A stretch of DNA of 64,000 nt, from the NCBI GenBank assembly GCA_002917075.1, contig NTMA01000018.1, positions 372,001-436,000 of the forward strand. Reading direction: 5' to 3'. The notes below the pieces were generated by a model. It was not told the origin of the DNA and did not search any database. It saw only the letters and a program-made list of their open reading frames with translations. Positions 46,040 through 56,985 of the stretch are shown here, one piece after another. The stretch's first letter is position 1; each line of letters opens with the position of its first letter. Source of the stretch: Hawksworthiomyces lignivorus (lineage: Eukaryota > Ascomycota > Sordariomycetes > Ophiostomatales > Ophiostomataceae). Made by a program: the position numbers and the translations under genes.

Positions 46040-47400
46040 GAAACGGCATCGTCCTGTGATAGAGTTTGTCCAATCCCGAGGCCATTTTGTTCAGGGGTCT
46101 TGAGAAAGCAGCAGGGAAAGGAAGCAAACAAATATTAAGGTGAAAAAGAAGAAAAAGGTACGGACAAGGGTATGCTAACTTACAGTAGCATCCGTATTCC
46201 ATGCTTGGCACAAGATAAACCAAGCGAACTGCTGCGGAAGCTTCTCATTGGCAGACGAGAGGAGTCTCCTTCAAGGCTACCCCTACGCAGTTCAAATGGC
46301 TCAAAAACTGCCTGCCCACTGGTTCAACGGTGCAGGCATTGCAAGGCCGAAGCAGCGACCCGTTGGCCATGTCGAGAGACCGAATCCGTGAGTTTACATA
46401 TTGCAGGGCGAGAAGCATGCGCCACTCCGTAGCATTCTGTTCTCCACATTGACTCTCTGGTAGCTTGTTCTCATCACACCTGGAGGGATTTCTCCCGCTT
46501 CGTCTCTTTCCAGCCATACTCTGGCACAAGCTTATTCAGGATGCCTGTTTCGTTTCGTTTCCCCAAAGGATCGCTCTCGCTTACTGATATATCTGGACCA
46601 GGAAAAGTAGCCAAAAGAAGAGAGGAAAAGACTTGCCCTTTTAGACCGGCTTCTGCATGAACGACTGGAGTTAGGAAGGGCGAAAAGAAGCCGCGCTCGG
46701 TCCTCTCTGGCCCACAGATCTTGTGTACGATACAAGAGTATTGAATCCACAACACTTGTAACTTTGCTTTTAACATTGTTTTTTGTTTGCTTGTTTCTGT
46801 TGATCGGGTCACTTTCTATTCCTGGCCATAACACGGCGAGGCACAACAACAGTGCACAACAGTGACACGAAGCAAAAGCGTTGCATCTCCCACGGATTCT
46901 CGAGACATACCAGCATTTGATAGCAGCCGGGTGTGATATATGATGCCCTCAGCCTTTTACACTCTGTGCTCTTCGGCTAGTAGTATAAACAAAACGACCT
47001 TCCGTTTATGTTCGTGGTCTTGACCACGATCGCGTCCTCTGTGGAATGGGGATGGTCTTCCCGGGGCACCGTGCGATGGTAGTGAGAAGATTAGCAGATC
47101 AGCAGCATCTGTGCAGCTGGTCTATGGGCAGAACATCACCTTCTCTGTGAACTTAGACTTTAAAAAAAAAAAAAAAAAAGGTTGACAGTTTCTCAGTCGT
47201 GCTTTGGTCTGCATCACGTATTAGTCTATATCTGGACTAGAAAAAGCAGTAGTATGTAGACGAAGGACCGAGAGCTGAGAAGCAAGAAAATTTTAGACGC
47301 GATGTACCCTTCTGGGCACCTAGCGAAAGCCATGGAGACCCGGCTATGTATGTATTCTTACGCAGAGTAGTAGAGTATGTTTTTTTTTTTTTTTTGGGGG

Positions 47401-47421
47401 NNNNNNNNNNNNNNNNNNNNN
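47401..47421. other. Assembly gap (21 N)
   Basis: Twenty-one N bases, preceded by 16 T and 5 G (47380-47400) and followed by GGG. The flanking homopolymers suggest sequencing failure in a T/G-rich tract; the true length is unknown. Confidence 0.98.
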
Positions 47422-49184
47422 GGGTGGGAACGTCGTAATGGGGCCTTCTGGGTACCTTAGCTGTCCGGCAAAGCTCATTCTTATTTTTCTTCCATTCTTT
47501 TATTTTTTGTTGTTTTTGTTTTTTCGACCCTTACAGCGTACGACGTACGATGAACGGCGTATGTTTTGTTTTCGATTCTGGGCAGCACGACTGGCCCGGG
47601 TTCTTGCCCCGGTGTACTTTCGTATTTTCCTTGTCATTTCCTCAATTGTTCTTTCCCCTAAAGTAGCGATCAGCAGCTGTGAAATTGCGTCCTTTTCCCT
47701 TTCTCGTCCAGCTTCCTATCGCTTTTGCCATCCAACTCGAATGCGCTTACCCCAAATTTCGACCCTTGCCATGTTCCTCTTCCCTGGTCTTTCTCTTTTA
47801 ATTTCATATCACCGGCCGGCTGGTTCCTAACGTTTCAGTATCCCTATATCACACTAACATTCACGCCTGTTTTGGACTAGTTCCATATGGCTCCACCCCT
47901 TTTATTTTATTAAGCCACGAAGCTCAAAAGGGCAATCAATGTACTCTCTGGCGCTGAATTTATACAGAGAGTACTTGCAACTGAGAACGTTGCAGGTCGT
48001 ACTCGGAGCTTTCTTTGTAGGGGTATATTGCGGTCCTCTGAGAAACACTGCTTATTTCAGCAGCCAACAGACACGCTATCAGCCCGTAACTGGACGAGCT
48101 TGAACGGGTTGGCCCTGCCCGAGGCCCGGCCGCTTCTGGGACCACCGCCAGACTAAAAGCAAGGCCAATGGGGGACCAGAGCAGAATATCTGGAGCTGTG
48201 TATTAGTATCGGCAGAGAAAGTACAAAATATTATCTGTAACAAAAAAGCGCGTGTGCAGAGCTCAATTGCCAGCTTTCTTGGATCGATTTAGGCACGTCA
48301 AGCTACGACGCACTCATCTGAAATGCGCGCACAACACGCATGCATGCAGACAAGATCGGTTTTTACGCTGTAAATTTGCATCTTCACCTGTACGAGAATT
48401 AGGCGGAGACATTATACATAGGCACATGGGAAAAGAAAATATAACATATGTACTTTGCTGGAAAGAGCGAGGGGTTAAAAAAAGAAGAAGAAAAAATAAC
48501 AATAAACCATTCCGCCGTTACTCCGTACTCCGTTGTACGTCGCGTGGAGACCAAACTAACTCGATCTGTGCTCCCCTATCCACTGTGATCTTCGAGGTGA
48601 TGCCACCGTGCAATCCGTAGCGTGCCTAGAATCCGTCAAAAACGTCTCTTCGTATGTGGACGAGTCTGCTTGTTTGGGTACCGAGGTGCATGGCACTGAC
48701 GCAAATTCTGGTACAGGAAGTCCTTCCCGTCGACGGCGTACAACGTGCCATAGACCTGTGCCCATCACAGTAGCAGTGATCCAGTTTCTCTAGACTGATG
48801 TGGGAGAGAGACCGGTCCCTTTGTAGCTTTGCAGCGTGCATGCCGCGAATGCAAACGTTCGCTCGCTCCCAAGATTCAGCGCAAATCCACCAAGCGTGCC
48901 TGCCCTCATCGAGGAGTGGCCGGCAATATTTCGTGCGCAGTAGCGCTCTCACTCGTGTGGGCTGTCGCTGCGACCGGTGAAAATCCCTACTCGCATTTCG
49001 TTAAATTCGCCAATGGGTTTCTCCCCGCCTGCATATAAGGTGCAGCTCAAACCAAGTAAAAATAAATAACACTTGCAACAAGACAGGCACACAGCGGGTG
49101 AGCCAATCTTTCTCTGCGCATCCTTCGCAATGTACGTGAAATGGGAAAATAGGAAAATGGGCTTAGCCAAACCCTGGCTCCCTG

Positions 49185-49186
<2 letters not shown>

Positions 49187-49217
<31 letters not shown>
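49187..49217 (+). repeat. 31-nt poly(A) tract
   Basis: Uninterrupted run of 31 A. It could be a relic of a retrotransposed poly(A) tail or a slippage-prone homopolymer; no coding sequence precedes it that would prove retrotransposition. Confidence 0.9.
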
Positions 49218-49219
<2 letters not shown>

Positions 49220-51831
49220 AGCCTAAGCCTGCATTCTACGCGTACAAAGTACGTACGTTTGAGCACGGTTGCTCTATTTGCAGGGTGCCTGAGTGTACTC
49301 AGAGTGTATTATTCGTAGTCGTAGTCGTAGCATGCCCTGATCCTTGCTGTGTCTCTTGCTCCTTCTGTCACTGTGCATCATCCTCTCGTTTGCCATTTTC
49401 TCAGTTCGTCTTCTTCTGGTTGGCTTGCAGAAGACCTGGCGTTAGGCTCTCGCTTCTCGCTTCACGTTTCTCTCACAATTCCCTTGTTCATTGTTGTCTT
49501 GTCGCGTCAAAAACACCTCGATAGCGAGTCGAGATCACGCCTGTGGCCTCGACCTGCTCTGAATCCTACGCACCCTTGTCATCTACCCCCCCCCCCCCCC
49601 TAATTCCATTTCCTCCTCTTGTTCTCCCCGGTCCGCCTGCTCGGCGTCCTCTGTCAAGTTCCGCGCCCACACTTGTTCATAGCACGCCCCCCACCACCCC
49701 TTTTCACTTACCCCCGAAGCCGTTTTATTTTACTTTTTTTTTTTGTGGTCTACTTCTCAGTCTCCACTCTGAGGTCTAGTAGTGCTCGTACTGCCCTGCT
49801 TGCTCAGTGCATTCGTTCGACTTATCCATGGCTGCTCCGTATGTACACTACAAGCGACGTGCGATGTACAACAGATGAGACAGACAGCGAATTCTCTCCG
49901 TCTTATGCGGAGAGGCAAAAAAAAGTCACAACAACCTCCAACCCCAGCAAAAGCACACTTGGTACGGCACCTGGCCTGGTCCGTGATGGTATTGTGGGGC
50001 ATCTCAACCTCATAATTCGCCTTTAGCTGAGGTCTCTCTAGCTTTTTCTCTCTGCGCATATGCAGATTGTCTCTTCACCTGGCCTATGCGTATCATCTCC
50101 CCAATTCTCCCCTGACTCAAGAGCCGGGGCCACCTGAAGACAAATACAGTCTTTTACACACACACACACATACCTGGTCCGCGAAGAGGGTAATCTCTTG
50201 TGGAGAATACTGTTGTGGTTCCCAGGGGAGCTTAATCTTGAGAGAATGAGACCCTACAGAATTCAGCAGACTCTCCTGTTTCTCTAATTCTTGGCTTTCA
50301 GCTTCCTTCTCCTCTCTCCTTCTCTTTCCCGTTTCTCTCCTCTCTCGTCTGCCGCGAGCCTCTCCTTCCCTTTTGTTTCCTTTCTCCTTGGTTTTCATTG
50401 ATTTCGTCTTCGTCAGTCCGGCGACCGAGTCAATCGCTACTCCGTACTGATCGAGCCTTCGAGTCAGCAACGTCCACCTCTCCCACCTCTTTGCCTCTCG
50501 TACTCTGTTTCGTTTCTTCGTTCTGCCTGGTCTTGCCTTCACGGTCTGGGCACGCCCGACATCCACGAAGAAAACCCTGGGATCTCGCTTTTTGATCACA
50601 ACTTGAAGCTCGATGCTTATTACGAAGCCAATCTGCTACCGCTGACGACCCGACGCTGTGAATGAAATTTCTCTTCAGCCCCAACGCGAGCTCACCAAGT
50701 CGCGCCGCTCTCACGAAGCCCTCTTATTTGTCTTTCTAATCGATTTCGCTCCTTGCCTTGCTTCGACACGGCCTTTTTCGTCATTCATTTGTGTTTTATT
50801 TGTTGGAATTCCGGGACATCATCACGACTTACTGTCAATTATACCCCCCCTCGTCTCAATTACTGTCCCTCTCAGCCTGGTAAGCAAAAGTAATATATTC
50901 ACTCCGCTCACGAACTGCTCTCATCCCGTCCCTATCTCTTCCAGATCATGGATATCCATATAGCTGTGGCTTCCCGCTTACCGCATATGATGGTCTGTTA
51001 TAACCATTAGCAAAACAGGCTAACTAACGTGCATCTAGAAGAAATCATTCATTTGCTTTTCTTCATCACGTTTGCTCGGATAGCTACGCAACCGCTCGAT
51101 CGATCTTGCCAACCTATGTTCAATGTGCAGGACCAGTCGATTTCAATTGAAAAGCGACTGTACTCTGTAACAGCTCAAAATTGGCTCTACAACCTCGGTG
51201 AACGCTTGTGCTTTCGAAGTGGCCTTTTTTTCTGCGCCAATTGATATATTGTACGAAACAATCGTACGTCTCCTATCGCTAGCCTTTGAGTTTGGACCGC
51301 CAAAACAGTACTACGCCGTTATTACCCTTAGACGGCTGTCTTGAGTAAGGTAGGTAAGCATTAATTGAGCCGTTCAGATTGCCGATGAATCCCCTTTTCC
51401 CAACCCTTGTCCCTGTTCAAGGGGTGCTATAATATATGCACCAGCGTTCCACAGCGCGGAGAGACCCCTGCTAACCTAAGGCTGTCAAGAAGAAATTTGA
51501 TGCAAACCCCCTAAAAACGGCCTTGTTGGTTTGTGTGTGCTTAAGACGTCTAAGTCTGGCCTTGTTTCTTGACTCTGGACAGAAATAGATTACTGGCTCA
51601 ACATACAGGGGTTTGATCAAGTCGTATCTGATTTACCCTTAGTGTGTTGGATTGCTTCACAATCATTTCTTCTCAATTCAACAAGAAGGGAAGCTGGTCT
51701 TTGTTGGATTTCCACTGGGCCATAGATCTGGCCACTGTATTATAACCGTACTTGAGGCTCTCCGATATGAAAAGCTGTGCAGTTCTTTCATAGGGCACAA
51801 AGACTTCGCTGTCTGATAAGCGCAACTCAAA

Positions 51832-54800
51832 ATGCCCAGCATGGCTGTATGGGAGACTGAAGACGAGATGGATCCGCGGATAATAGCCGCAGCGGCAGCG
51901 CTGCCGACGCCAACGGATACGCCGTATCGAACGCCGTCGCGGAGTTCGAGAAGATCTCGCCGATCAGTTACGCCGCCGCGACCAACAACTTCTCCGCCGC
52001 CTTTGCCAGGCACGGACAAAACAGATAAGACGGACAAGAGCTCGAAACGGTCTTCAAAAGACCTCGCCACCGATGAAACCATTAGCATTCTTGATCCCCG
52101 CCGCTTCACGCCCACCCTCCATGCTAACCTGGTGTCTGAAATTCTTGCTCTCCGCCGGGATCAGGAGGAGAAGATGAAGATCATTGAGAGCCTGGAGACA
52201 TCATTGCATACTACACGAGAAGAGCAAGAGTCACTGCAGGAGACCATCTTGGGCACAGCAAAAGAAAATCGCTCTCTGAAACGTCAATTGGCCTTGTTAG
52301 AAGGCGGTACATCATCAGCTCTTGGCGAGCTTGCTCGCGAGCGGGACGATGCCGTAGAGACTGCCAATGAGACTAAAAAGCGATTGGAAGTCACGCAAAA
52401 GAGGCTCCGCCACCAGGAAGAAAACTCCGAAAGACTTCATGAGCAATGGGCTCAAGAAAAGGAGGCTTGGGACGAAGAGAAACGCAAGCTGGAGCGCAAG
52501 ATTCATGTTGCTGACTCCCGCTTAAAGACGGTCCTCGACGAAGTGGCGGCATATCATGCTGCCCAAGTTAACGGCATCAATGGTAACGTCGTCGAGAACG
52601 AGGAGATCGACGAAGGGGCTGGTCCTGGAAAGGATACCGATGCCGCAAGTGTTCGGACTATGAGCATGACAAACAGCATTCGCTTTTCTGTCGTCCCTGG
52701 AAAGCCAAATGGCAACTCGCTGGCCGACGAGCTGAACTTTGATGGCGACGAAACTGACGAGACAGACCACGGTGGTCGTGAGAGCGTCCTTTCATATCGT
52801 CTGCATGGCCGCAGCCACAGTCGAGATAGCGCTTTGTCTCGGTCACATAACCGAAATCAGAGCATCGAGAGCCTGCGCCGTCCGGGTAGCGTTGCTCGTG
52901 GCCGTTTTTTGAACCAGACAGTGTTGGAGCGCCTTGAAGGCGTCACAATCCGTGAAGATGATGAGGACCAGGTCCCTGCCCCTCTTGCTATCCAAGCACC
53001 CAAAGTCGAATATACAGATTCCGCAGTCCAATACTCACCACCCCCTTCGCCGAAGCTGCCGCCGCAGCCAAGCCCTCCCGAGCCAGTCGCCATGGAGCAG
53101 CTGCATCAGCCTCCGCCAATCCCAACCAGGGCAGATCGGTCTTCGCTTCATGAAGCAATGGTGGAGAGCCCGTCTCGTGGTGAACTCGGCGAAATCGAGG
53201 CAAACCAGCGTCGGAAGAGGGTGTACATTGCCCGTCCTCTGACGATTGAGCCAGTTATCGTGTCCAGCGGCCTCATGGTGTCTGTCGGATCACAGACAAC
53301 GGCGGAAGAACCTCTCAGCCCGCCCAAAACGCCAAAGTCGCCTCCCTTCGAGATGGAACAGAATAAACGCGCCTCGGTTCCTCCTACTCCCCAGCCGGTG
53401 CCCGCTGTAATGGTATCCAGCTCAACGCAGACGGATCCGCCTGCTCCACCGACGCCACCGCTGCCAATGCTCTCTCCACACGGACTTGTTCCTTTCTCGC
53501 AAATGAATATACCAAGCATCAGCATTCACCCGCCAACAAGCCGACCAACGACGCCGCGTGAGCCTCGCCTTCCTCCGTTGTTTAAGGATTTCGGTTGCCA
53601 GGTGGAAATCTCACTGCCAATGCCTTCTAAGTCTGTTTCTGTTCAGACTGAGGAAATTCGCGTGGACAAGCGTCTCGACCGACTCCCTCCGCACCTACAT
53701 CCCTCTCACATCACGTCTCGGCCCTCGTCACCTGCTGCCATGATCGTTGACCCTGTTGCGGCAGCAGTCGACGACTTGAGCAAGCAGCAGAATTTCACCC
53801 CTGTTCCTGGAAATCTGCCACCGCGGAATCCTAGGAGGTTGGTGACGAGATCGAGCATCAATAGTGAACCGCCGTCCTCTCCACCGGCCCCTGCGCCGAC
53901 GGCGTTTGGCCTCGAGGAGACACATGATGCTTATCCCGGCAACAACGATGATGGTCCGCTGTCCAACCAGAAGGCACCTATGCGACGACCTCATCGTATC
54001 AGCAGCTTGTTTGCCGGCTTTGATGCCGCCAGCTCTGATGAGGCTGATGAGTTTGCGGATGCAGATATGAGTGACTCTGAATACCGGACGGCTCTGTCGG
54101 CTCCCAAGCCCAAGTCTGGCAGCAGCAGCGGCGCCTCGCGGACAGGCGGCAAGCGCAGCTCCGGCGGGCTCAACGGCACGGTATCTCCAGAGCAAAGTGT
54201 CTCGCTGCCTCGCCGCAGCTCCGTTCGCAATTCCATCAAGTCAATTGGCGGTATGAGCGGGACGGAAATATACATGAAATTCGCCCTTCCTGATAGCAAC
54301 CGGGACAGCCGTGATTCGTCGTCGCTCGGCAGGAAGACTTCGGTGCGAAGCTCGCGCATGTCTTTTGAAAAGACCGCCTCTGTTCTTGGTTCGGGCAACC
54401 GGTCGAGCGTCATGCGCAAGGCTGCCATGATTCAGAACGGAATTGCTACGCACCAAGGGCGGTCGCGCAGTCCCAGCCTTCCGGACGCCCGTGACCCGCC
54501 GTTCCCGATTCCAACGCGGGCAAGCTCGCGGAAGCCACCTATCAGCGTCAGCGCCCCGAGTGATGGCCAGAGAAGCCCAACGCGATCTGGCGAGTCCTGG
54601 CATCGGCGGGGCAGTGGTCGGAGCCACTACCGCGCCAACAGCATTCGCAAGGTGCGCTCCGCCGCTGCAATTCCAGTCAAGCCGAGAAATCGACGGAACG
54701 GCAGCCGGTCGCCACCTCCGGCGCCCGGCCTCTTCTCTGCAGATGAGGAGCCGGAGAGCCCTGGCTTGCCTCCGCTGCCTACAAATGACATTACTATGCC

Positions 54801-56304
54801 TCGCTTTGGTTCTTCGTCTGCTCCTCGGTACAAGTCGCACCACCAGCACCAGGCATCCATCAACACTGCCATCACAGACCAGACTGGCATTGGTTCCGTG
54901 AACAGCTCGAACCAGGCCACCGGTGTCGTGGATGCCATCGCGCAGACCATGGTCGGCGAGTGGATGTACAAGTATGTCCGGCGGCGGAAGTCGTTTGGAG
55001 CTGCAGAGGCGACAAGCAGGGGGGATGACAGCAGCAATGACCGGCACAAGCGCTGGGTCTGGCTGGCACCCTACGAACGCGCCATTCTCTGGAGCAGCAA
55101 GCAGCCTTCTAGCAACAGCACGCTGATGGGCAAATCTGGCCGCAAGTGTAAGTTCCTGCTCTGCCTCCTTGTCTATTGCCTATGTATCGTCGTTGTTATT
55201 GAGCAAAGTCTAATTCTCTTCATAGTGACCATTCAATCTGTGCTTGATGTGAAAGATGACAACCCACCCCCGAAGGGCTGCCCACAGCTTTTCAATCGTT
55301 CGATCCTTATTCTAACACCGCAGAGGGCACTCAAATTCACAGCCACTACCCCAGAAAGGCACTACTTGTGGTTGACATCACTATCGTTCTTGGCACACTC
55401 ACAACAGGCAATTCCAGAAAACATCGCGATGCCACCCCCCAAGACCATTCCAGACTTTGAACTTCCCCGGACAAAGCTGCGCAAGGGCGGAATCCGAGAC
55501 TCCATCAGGCTGACGAAAAATAAAACCGCCATGCTGCAGATGACAATGTCAGGGTCATCGGTAGCGGTGCCGCCTCCGCTTCCACCGCCGGTGAGCGTAG
55601 CATCTTCGCACACGGATTCCGTTCCGCCAAGCATACCGACCTATCGGCCGCCTGAATCTTACCATTCAGCGCCATCCGTGGCAGCAACGTCATCAACCCA
55701 TCAGCGTGATACATCGCGAGACACTGCCGAGCCACCAGTGATTGCTCGCTTCCACGACCGAGCGAATCAAGCCATGGTTCATGGTCGGAAGCGCAGCAAT
55801 ACTGGCGGACACGTGCCGCCTCCTCTGTCTTTCCGTGGATTCTCAGGACCGGCAGGAAGCAGCAGCAGCTACTACCATGCTTCTACGAACAGCACAGCTG
55901 GCAATTCTGACATATCGCAATCTCAGGCCTCGACATGGGGTATCACAGTCGCATCTGGTTCCCAGGGTTCCCAGCGCACGTCTGAGGCGTCATCACGGCC
56001 CAGCGGAGCAGTCATGAACAACTTCTTTGATGCCATTGGGACTGTAAGAATGGAAGCATTCATCAGTCCTCTAGCATTTTCTCAGTTTGACGAATTCCCC
56101 GATGAGCAAGAGGAGATGCGCTACCGGGCTCGGCGTAGAAGCAAGGAGATGAGGCGGCGGGCTAGCCGAAGCCGCCACCGTGATCACCGGGATAGCTACC
56201 ATTCACGCAGCACCGGCACCCGGGAGACGAATGACTACTTCGGTGGGAGCCGCACAGGTGGAGAGGAAGACTACTTCCGTGACGATCCCTTCAAGGGATT
56301 CTAG
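51832..56304 (+). CDS. Cortical PH-domain coiled-coil protein (ApsA/Num1/Mcp5-like)
   Basis: The family anchors dynein and mitochondria at the cell cortex and governs nuclear migration in hyphae. Exons are 51832-55147 and 55226-56304, giving 1464 aa. The 78-nt intron (GTAAGT...CATAG) is a multiple of three without stops; removing it restores GRK-LTIQSVLDV. After a Ser/Pro-rich start comes a coiled coil (about 95-245, LVSEILALRRDQEEKMKII to RKLERKIHVADSRL). A long disordered Pro/Ser-rich middle follows, with repeated short motifs (SVGSQTTAEE, SSSTQTDPP, SVQTEEI, all around SxQT). The PH domain is at about residues 1036-1165 (TMVGEWMYKYVRRRKSFG ... RHYLWLTSLSFLAHS). The tail is Arg/Ser-rich and ends EDYFRDDPFKGF. 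The PH domain probably binds plasma-membrane phosphoinositides. I am fairly sure of the family, less so of ApsA orthology. Confidence 0.85.
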   Translation: MPSMAVWETEDEMDPRIIAAAAALPTPTDTPYRTPSRSSRRSRRSVTPPRPTTSPPPLPGTDKTDKTDKSSKRSSKDLATDETISILDPRRFTPTLHANLVSEILALRRDQEEKMKIIESLETSLHTTREEQESLQETILGTAKENRSLKRQLALLEGGTSSALGELARERDDAVETANETKKRLEVTQKRLRHQEENSERLHEQWAQEKEAWDEEKRKLERKIHVADSRLKTVLDEVAAYHAAQVNGINGNVVENEEIDEGAGPGKDTDAASVRTMSMTNSIRFSVVPGKPNGNSLADELNFDGDETDETDHGGRESVLSYRLHGRSHSRDSALSRSHNRNQSIESLRRPGSVARGRFLNQTVLERLEGVTIREDDEDQVPAPLAIQAPKVEYTDSAVQYSPPPSPKLPPQPSPPEPVAMEQLHQPPPIPTRADRSSLHEAMVESPSRGELGEIEANQRRKRVYIARPLTIEPVIVSSGLMVSVGSQTTAEEPLSPPKTPKSPPFEMEQNKRASVPPTPQPVPAVMVSSSTQTDPPAPPTPPLPMLSPHGLVPFSQMNIPSISIHPPTSRPTTPREPRLPPLFKDFGCQVEISLPMPSKSVSVQTEEIRVDKRLDRLPPHLHPSHITSRPSSPAAMIVDPVAAAVDDLSKQQNFTPVPGNLPPRNPRRLVTRSSINSEPPSSPPAPAPTAFGLEETHDAYPGNNDDGPLSNQKAPMRRPHRISSLFAGFDAASSDEADEFADADMSDSEYRTALSAPKPKSGSSSGASRTGGKRSSGGLNGTVSPEQSVSLPRRSSVRNSIKSIGGMSGTEIYMKFALPDSNRDSRDSSSLGRKTSVRSSRMSFEKTASVLGSGNRSSVMRKAAMIQNGIATHQGRSRSPSLPDARDPPFPIPTRASSRKPPISVSAPSDGQRSPTRSGESWHRRGSGRSHYRANSIRKVRSAAAIPVKPRNRRNGSRSPPPAPGLFSADEEPESPGLPPLPTNDITMPRFGSSSAPRYKSHHQHQASINTAITDQTGIGSVNSSNQATGVVDAIAQTMVGEWMYKYVRRRKSFGAAEATSRGDDSSNDRHKRWVWLAPYERAILWSSKQPSSNSTLMGKSGRKCKFLLCLLVYCLCIVVVIEQSLILFIVTIQSVLDVKDDNPPPKGCPQLFNRSILILTPQRALKFTATTPERHYLWLTSLSFLAHSQQAIPENIAMPPPKTIPDFELPRTKLRKGGIRDSIRLTKNKTAMLQMTMSGSSVAVPPPLPPPVSVASSHTDSVPPSIPTYRPPESYHSAPSVAATSSTHQRDTSRDTAEPPVIARFHDRANQAMVHGRKRSNTGGHVPPPLSFRGFSGPAGSSSSYYHASTNSTAGNSDISQSQASTWGITVASGSQGSQRTSEASSRPSGAVMNNFFDAIGTVRMEAFISPLAFSQFDEFPDEQEEMRYRARRRSKEMRRRASRSRHRDHRDSYHSRSTGTRETNDYFGGSRTGGEEDYFRDDPFKGF

Positions 56305-56985
56305 CGGAATAGTATTTAAGGAAAGAGTGAGACGAGACGTCCACGGTATTCGGTGTTATCAGCAGTATTTTGCGTCCATTTGTCTGTTGTTTCTCTTTTT
56401 TTTTTTCCTATTTTTTGTTCGCTCTCTATCTTTCTTTTTGTTTCTCAGCGAGCAAATTAAATGCCGCTGGCGGGTTATACATATCTGGCTCAGCAATGGC
56501 CTGGGAGCGTGAGTACGCGTTTTCTTCGGTGTATTTTTTTTCTTTTTTGATATCGAGAACCGAATTGTTCTGTTCGATCCTGGCATCATCTCTCTTTGTT
56601 GTACTTTCTCTTCTATAGGGCTACTTGAAAAACAGAACCTCCACCGGCTAGGGCAGGGCAGATTTTTCTTTCTATTTGTATATAGATCGTTTGACACGAA
56701 TAAAACAGCCAATGGCGACGTTTTGGGAGTCATGACTTGAACCAAGAAGCAGCTGTGATCTAGACAATCAACTTGTATACTGCATAGATGCATGCAGTAA
56801 GGAGGAACACTTGCATTGCGGAGCGGCTTGTGAGCCCCACTACATACTTTTAAGCTACCCCACGGAAACTCTTAAGCTCTATAAAACAAAGAGAACTGTC
56901 GCGTAGTATCAATTTCTCCAAAGCTGTTAAGTCCTTTTTTTTTTGTCTTCTCTTTTCATTCCGCCCTCTTTGCACAGCACGCTGC
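56305..56985. other. Intergenic spacer with candidate promoter of the OTU gene
   Basis: These 681 bp lie between two same-strand genes. The 3' end of the ApsA-like gene is followed by T-rich sequence (56396-56450). No gene is seen. A TATAAAA lies at 56880-56886, 100 bp before the next ATG. Confidence 0.55.
56880..56886 (+). promoter_or_regulatory. Candidate TATA box of the OTU gene
   Basis: TATAAAA, 100 bp before the ATG at 56986 and followed by a T-rich leader. A reasonable core-promoter position; no transcript evidence. Confidence 0.4.

Larger units (their letters stand above)
41973..51831. other. 9.9-kb gene-poor region between the P450 and the ApsA-like gene
   Basis: No open frame here shows a recognisable family, coherent intron pattern or coding-like codon use; the largest (42115-42663) runs through a microsatellite. 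The block carries long homopolymers (46013-46039 T, 47162-47179 A, 49187-49217 A), a TC/TG microsatellite, a 21-N gap, and several TACTCCGTA-type motifs (42199, 44964, 45751, 48519, 50438). It shows no transposase or reverse transcriptase remnant that I can read. From about 49350 to 50950 the plus strand is pyrimidine-rich, like the gene leaders elsewhere in the window, so part of it may be promoter and untranslated leader of the ApsA-like gene. Confidence 0.5.

Noticed and set aside
56043..56084. Possible second intron in the ApsA-like gene (GTAAGA ... TTCTCAG)
   Set aside because: Only about 42 nt, too short for introns here, and the frame reads through smoothly.
56560..56600. tRNA-like B box (GTTCGATCC)
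   Set aside because: No matching A box or cloverleaf could be formed upstream; chance match.
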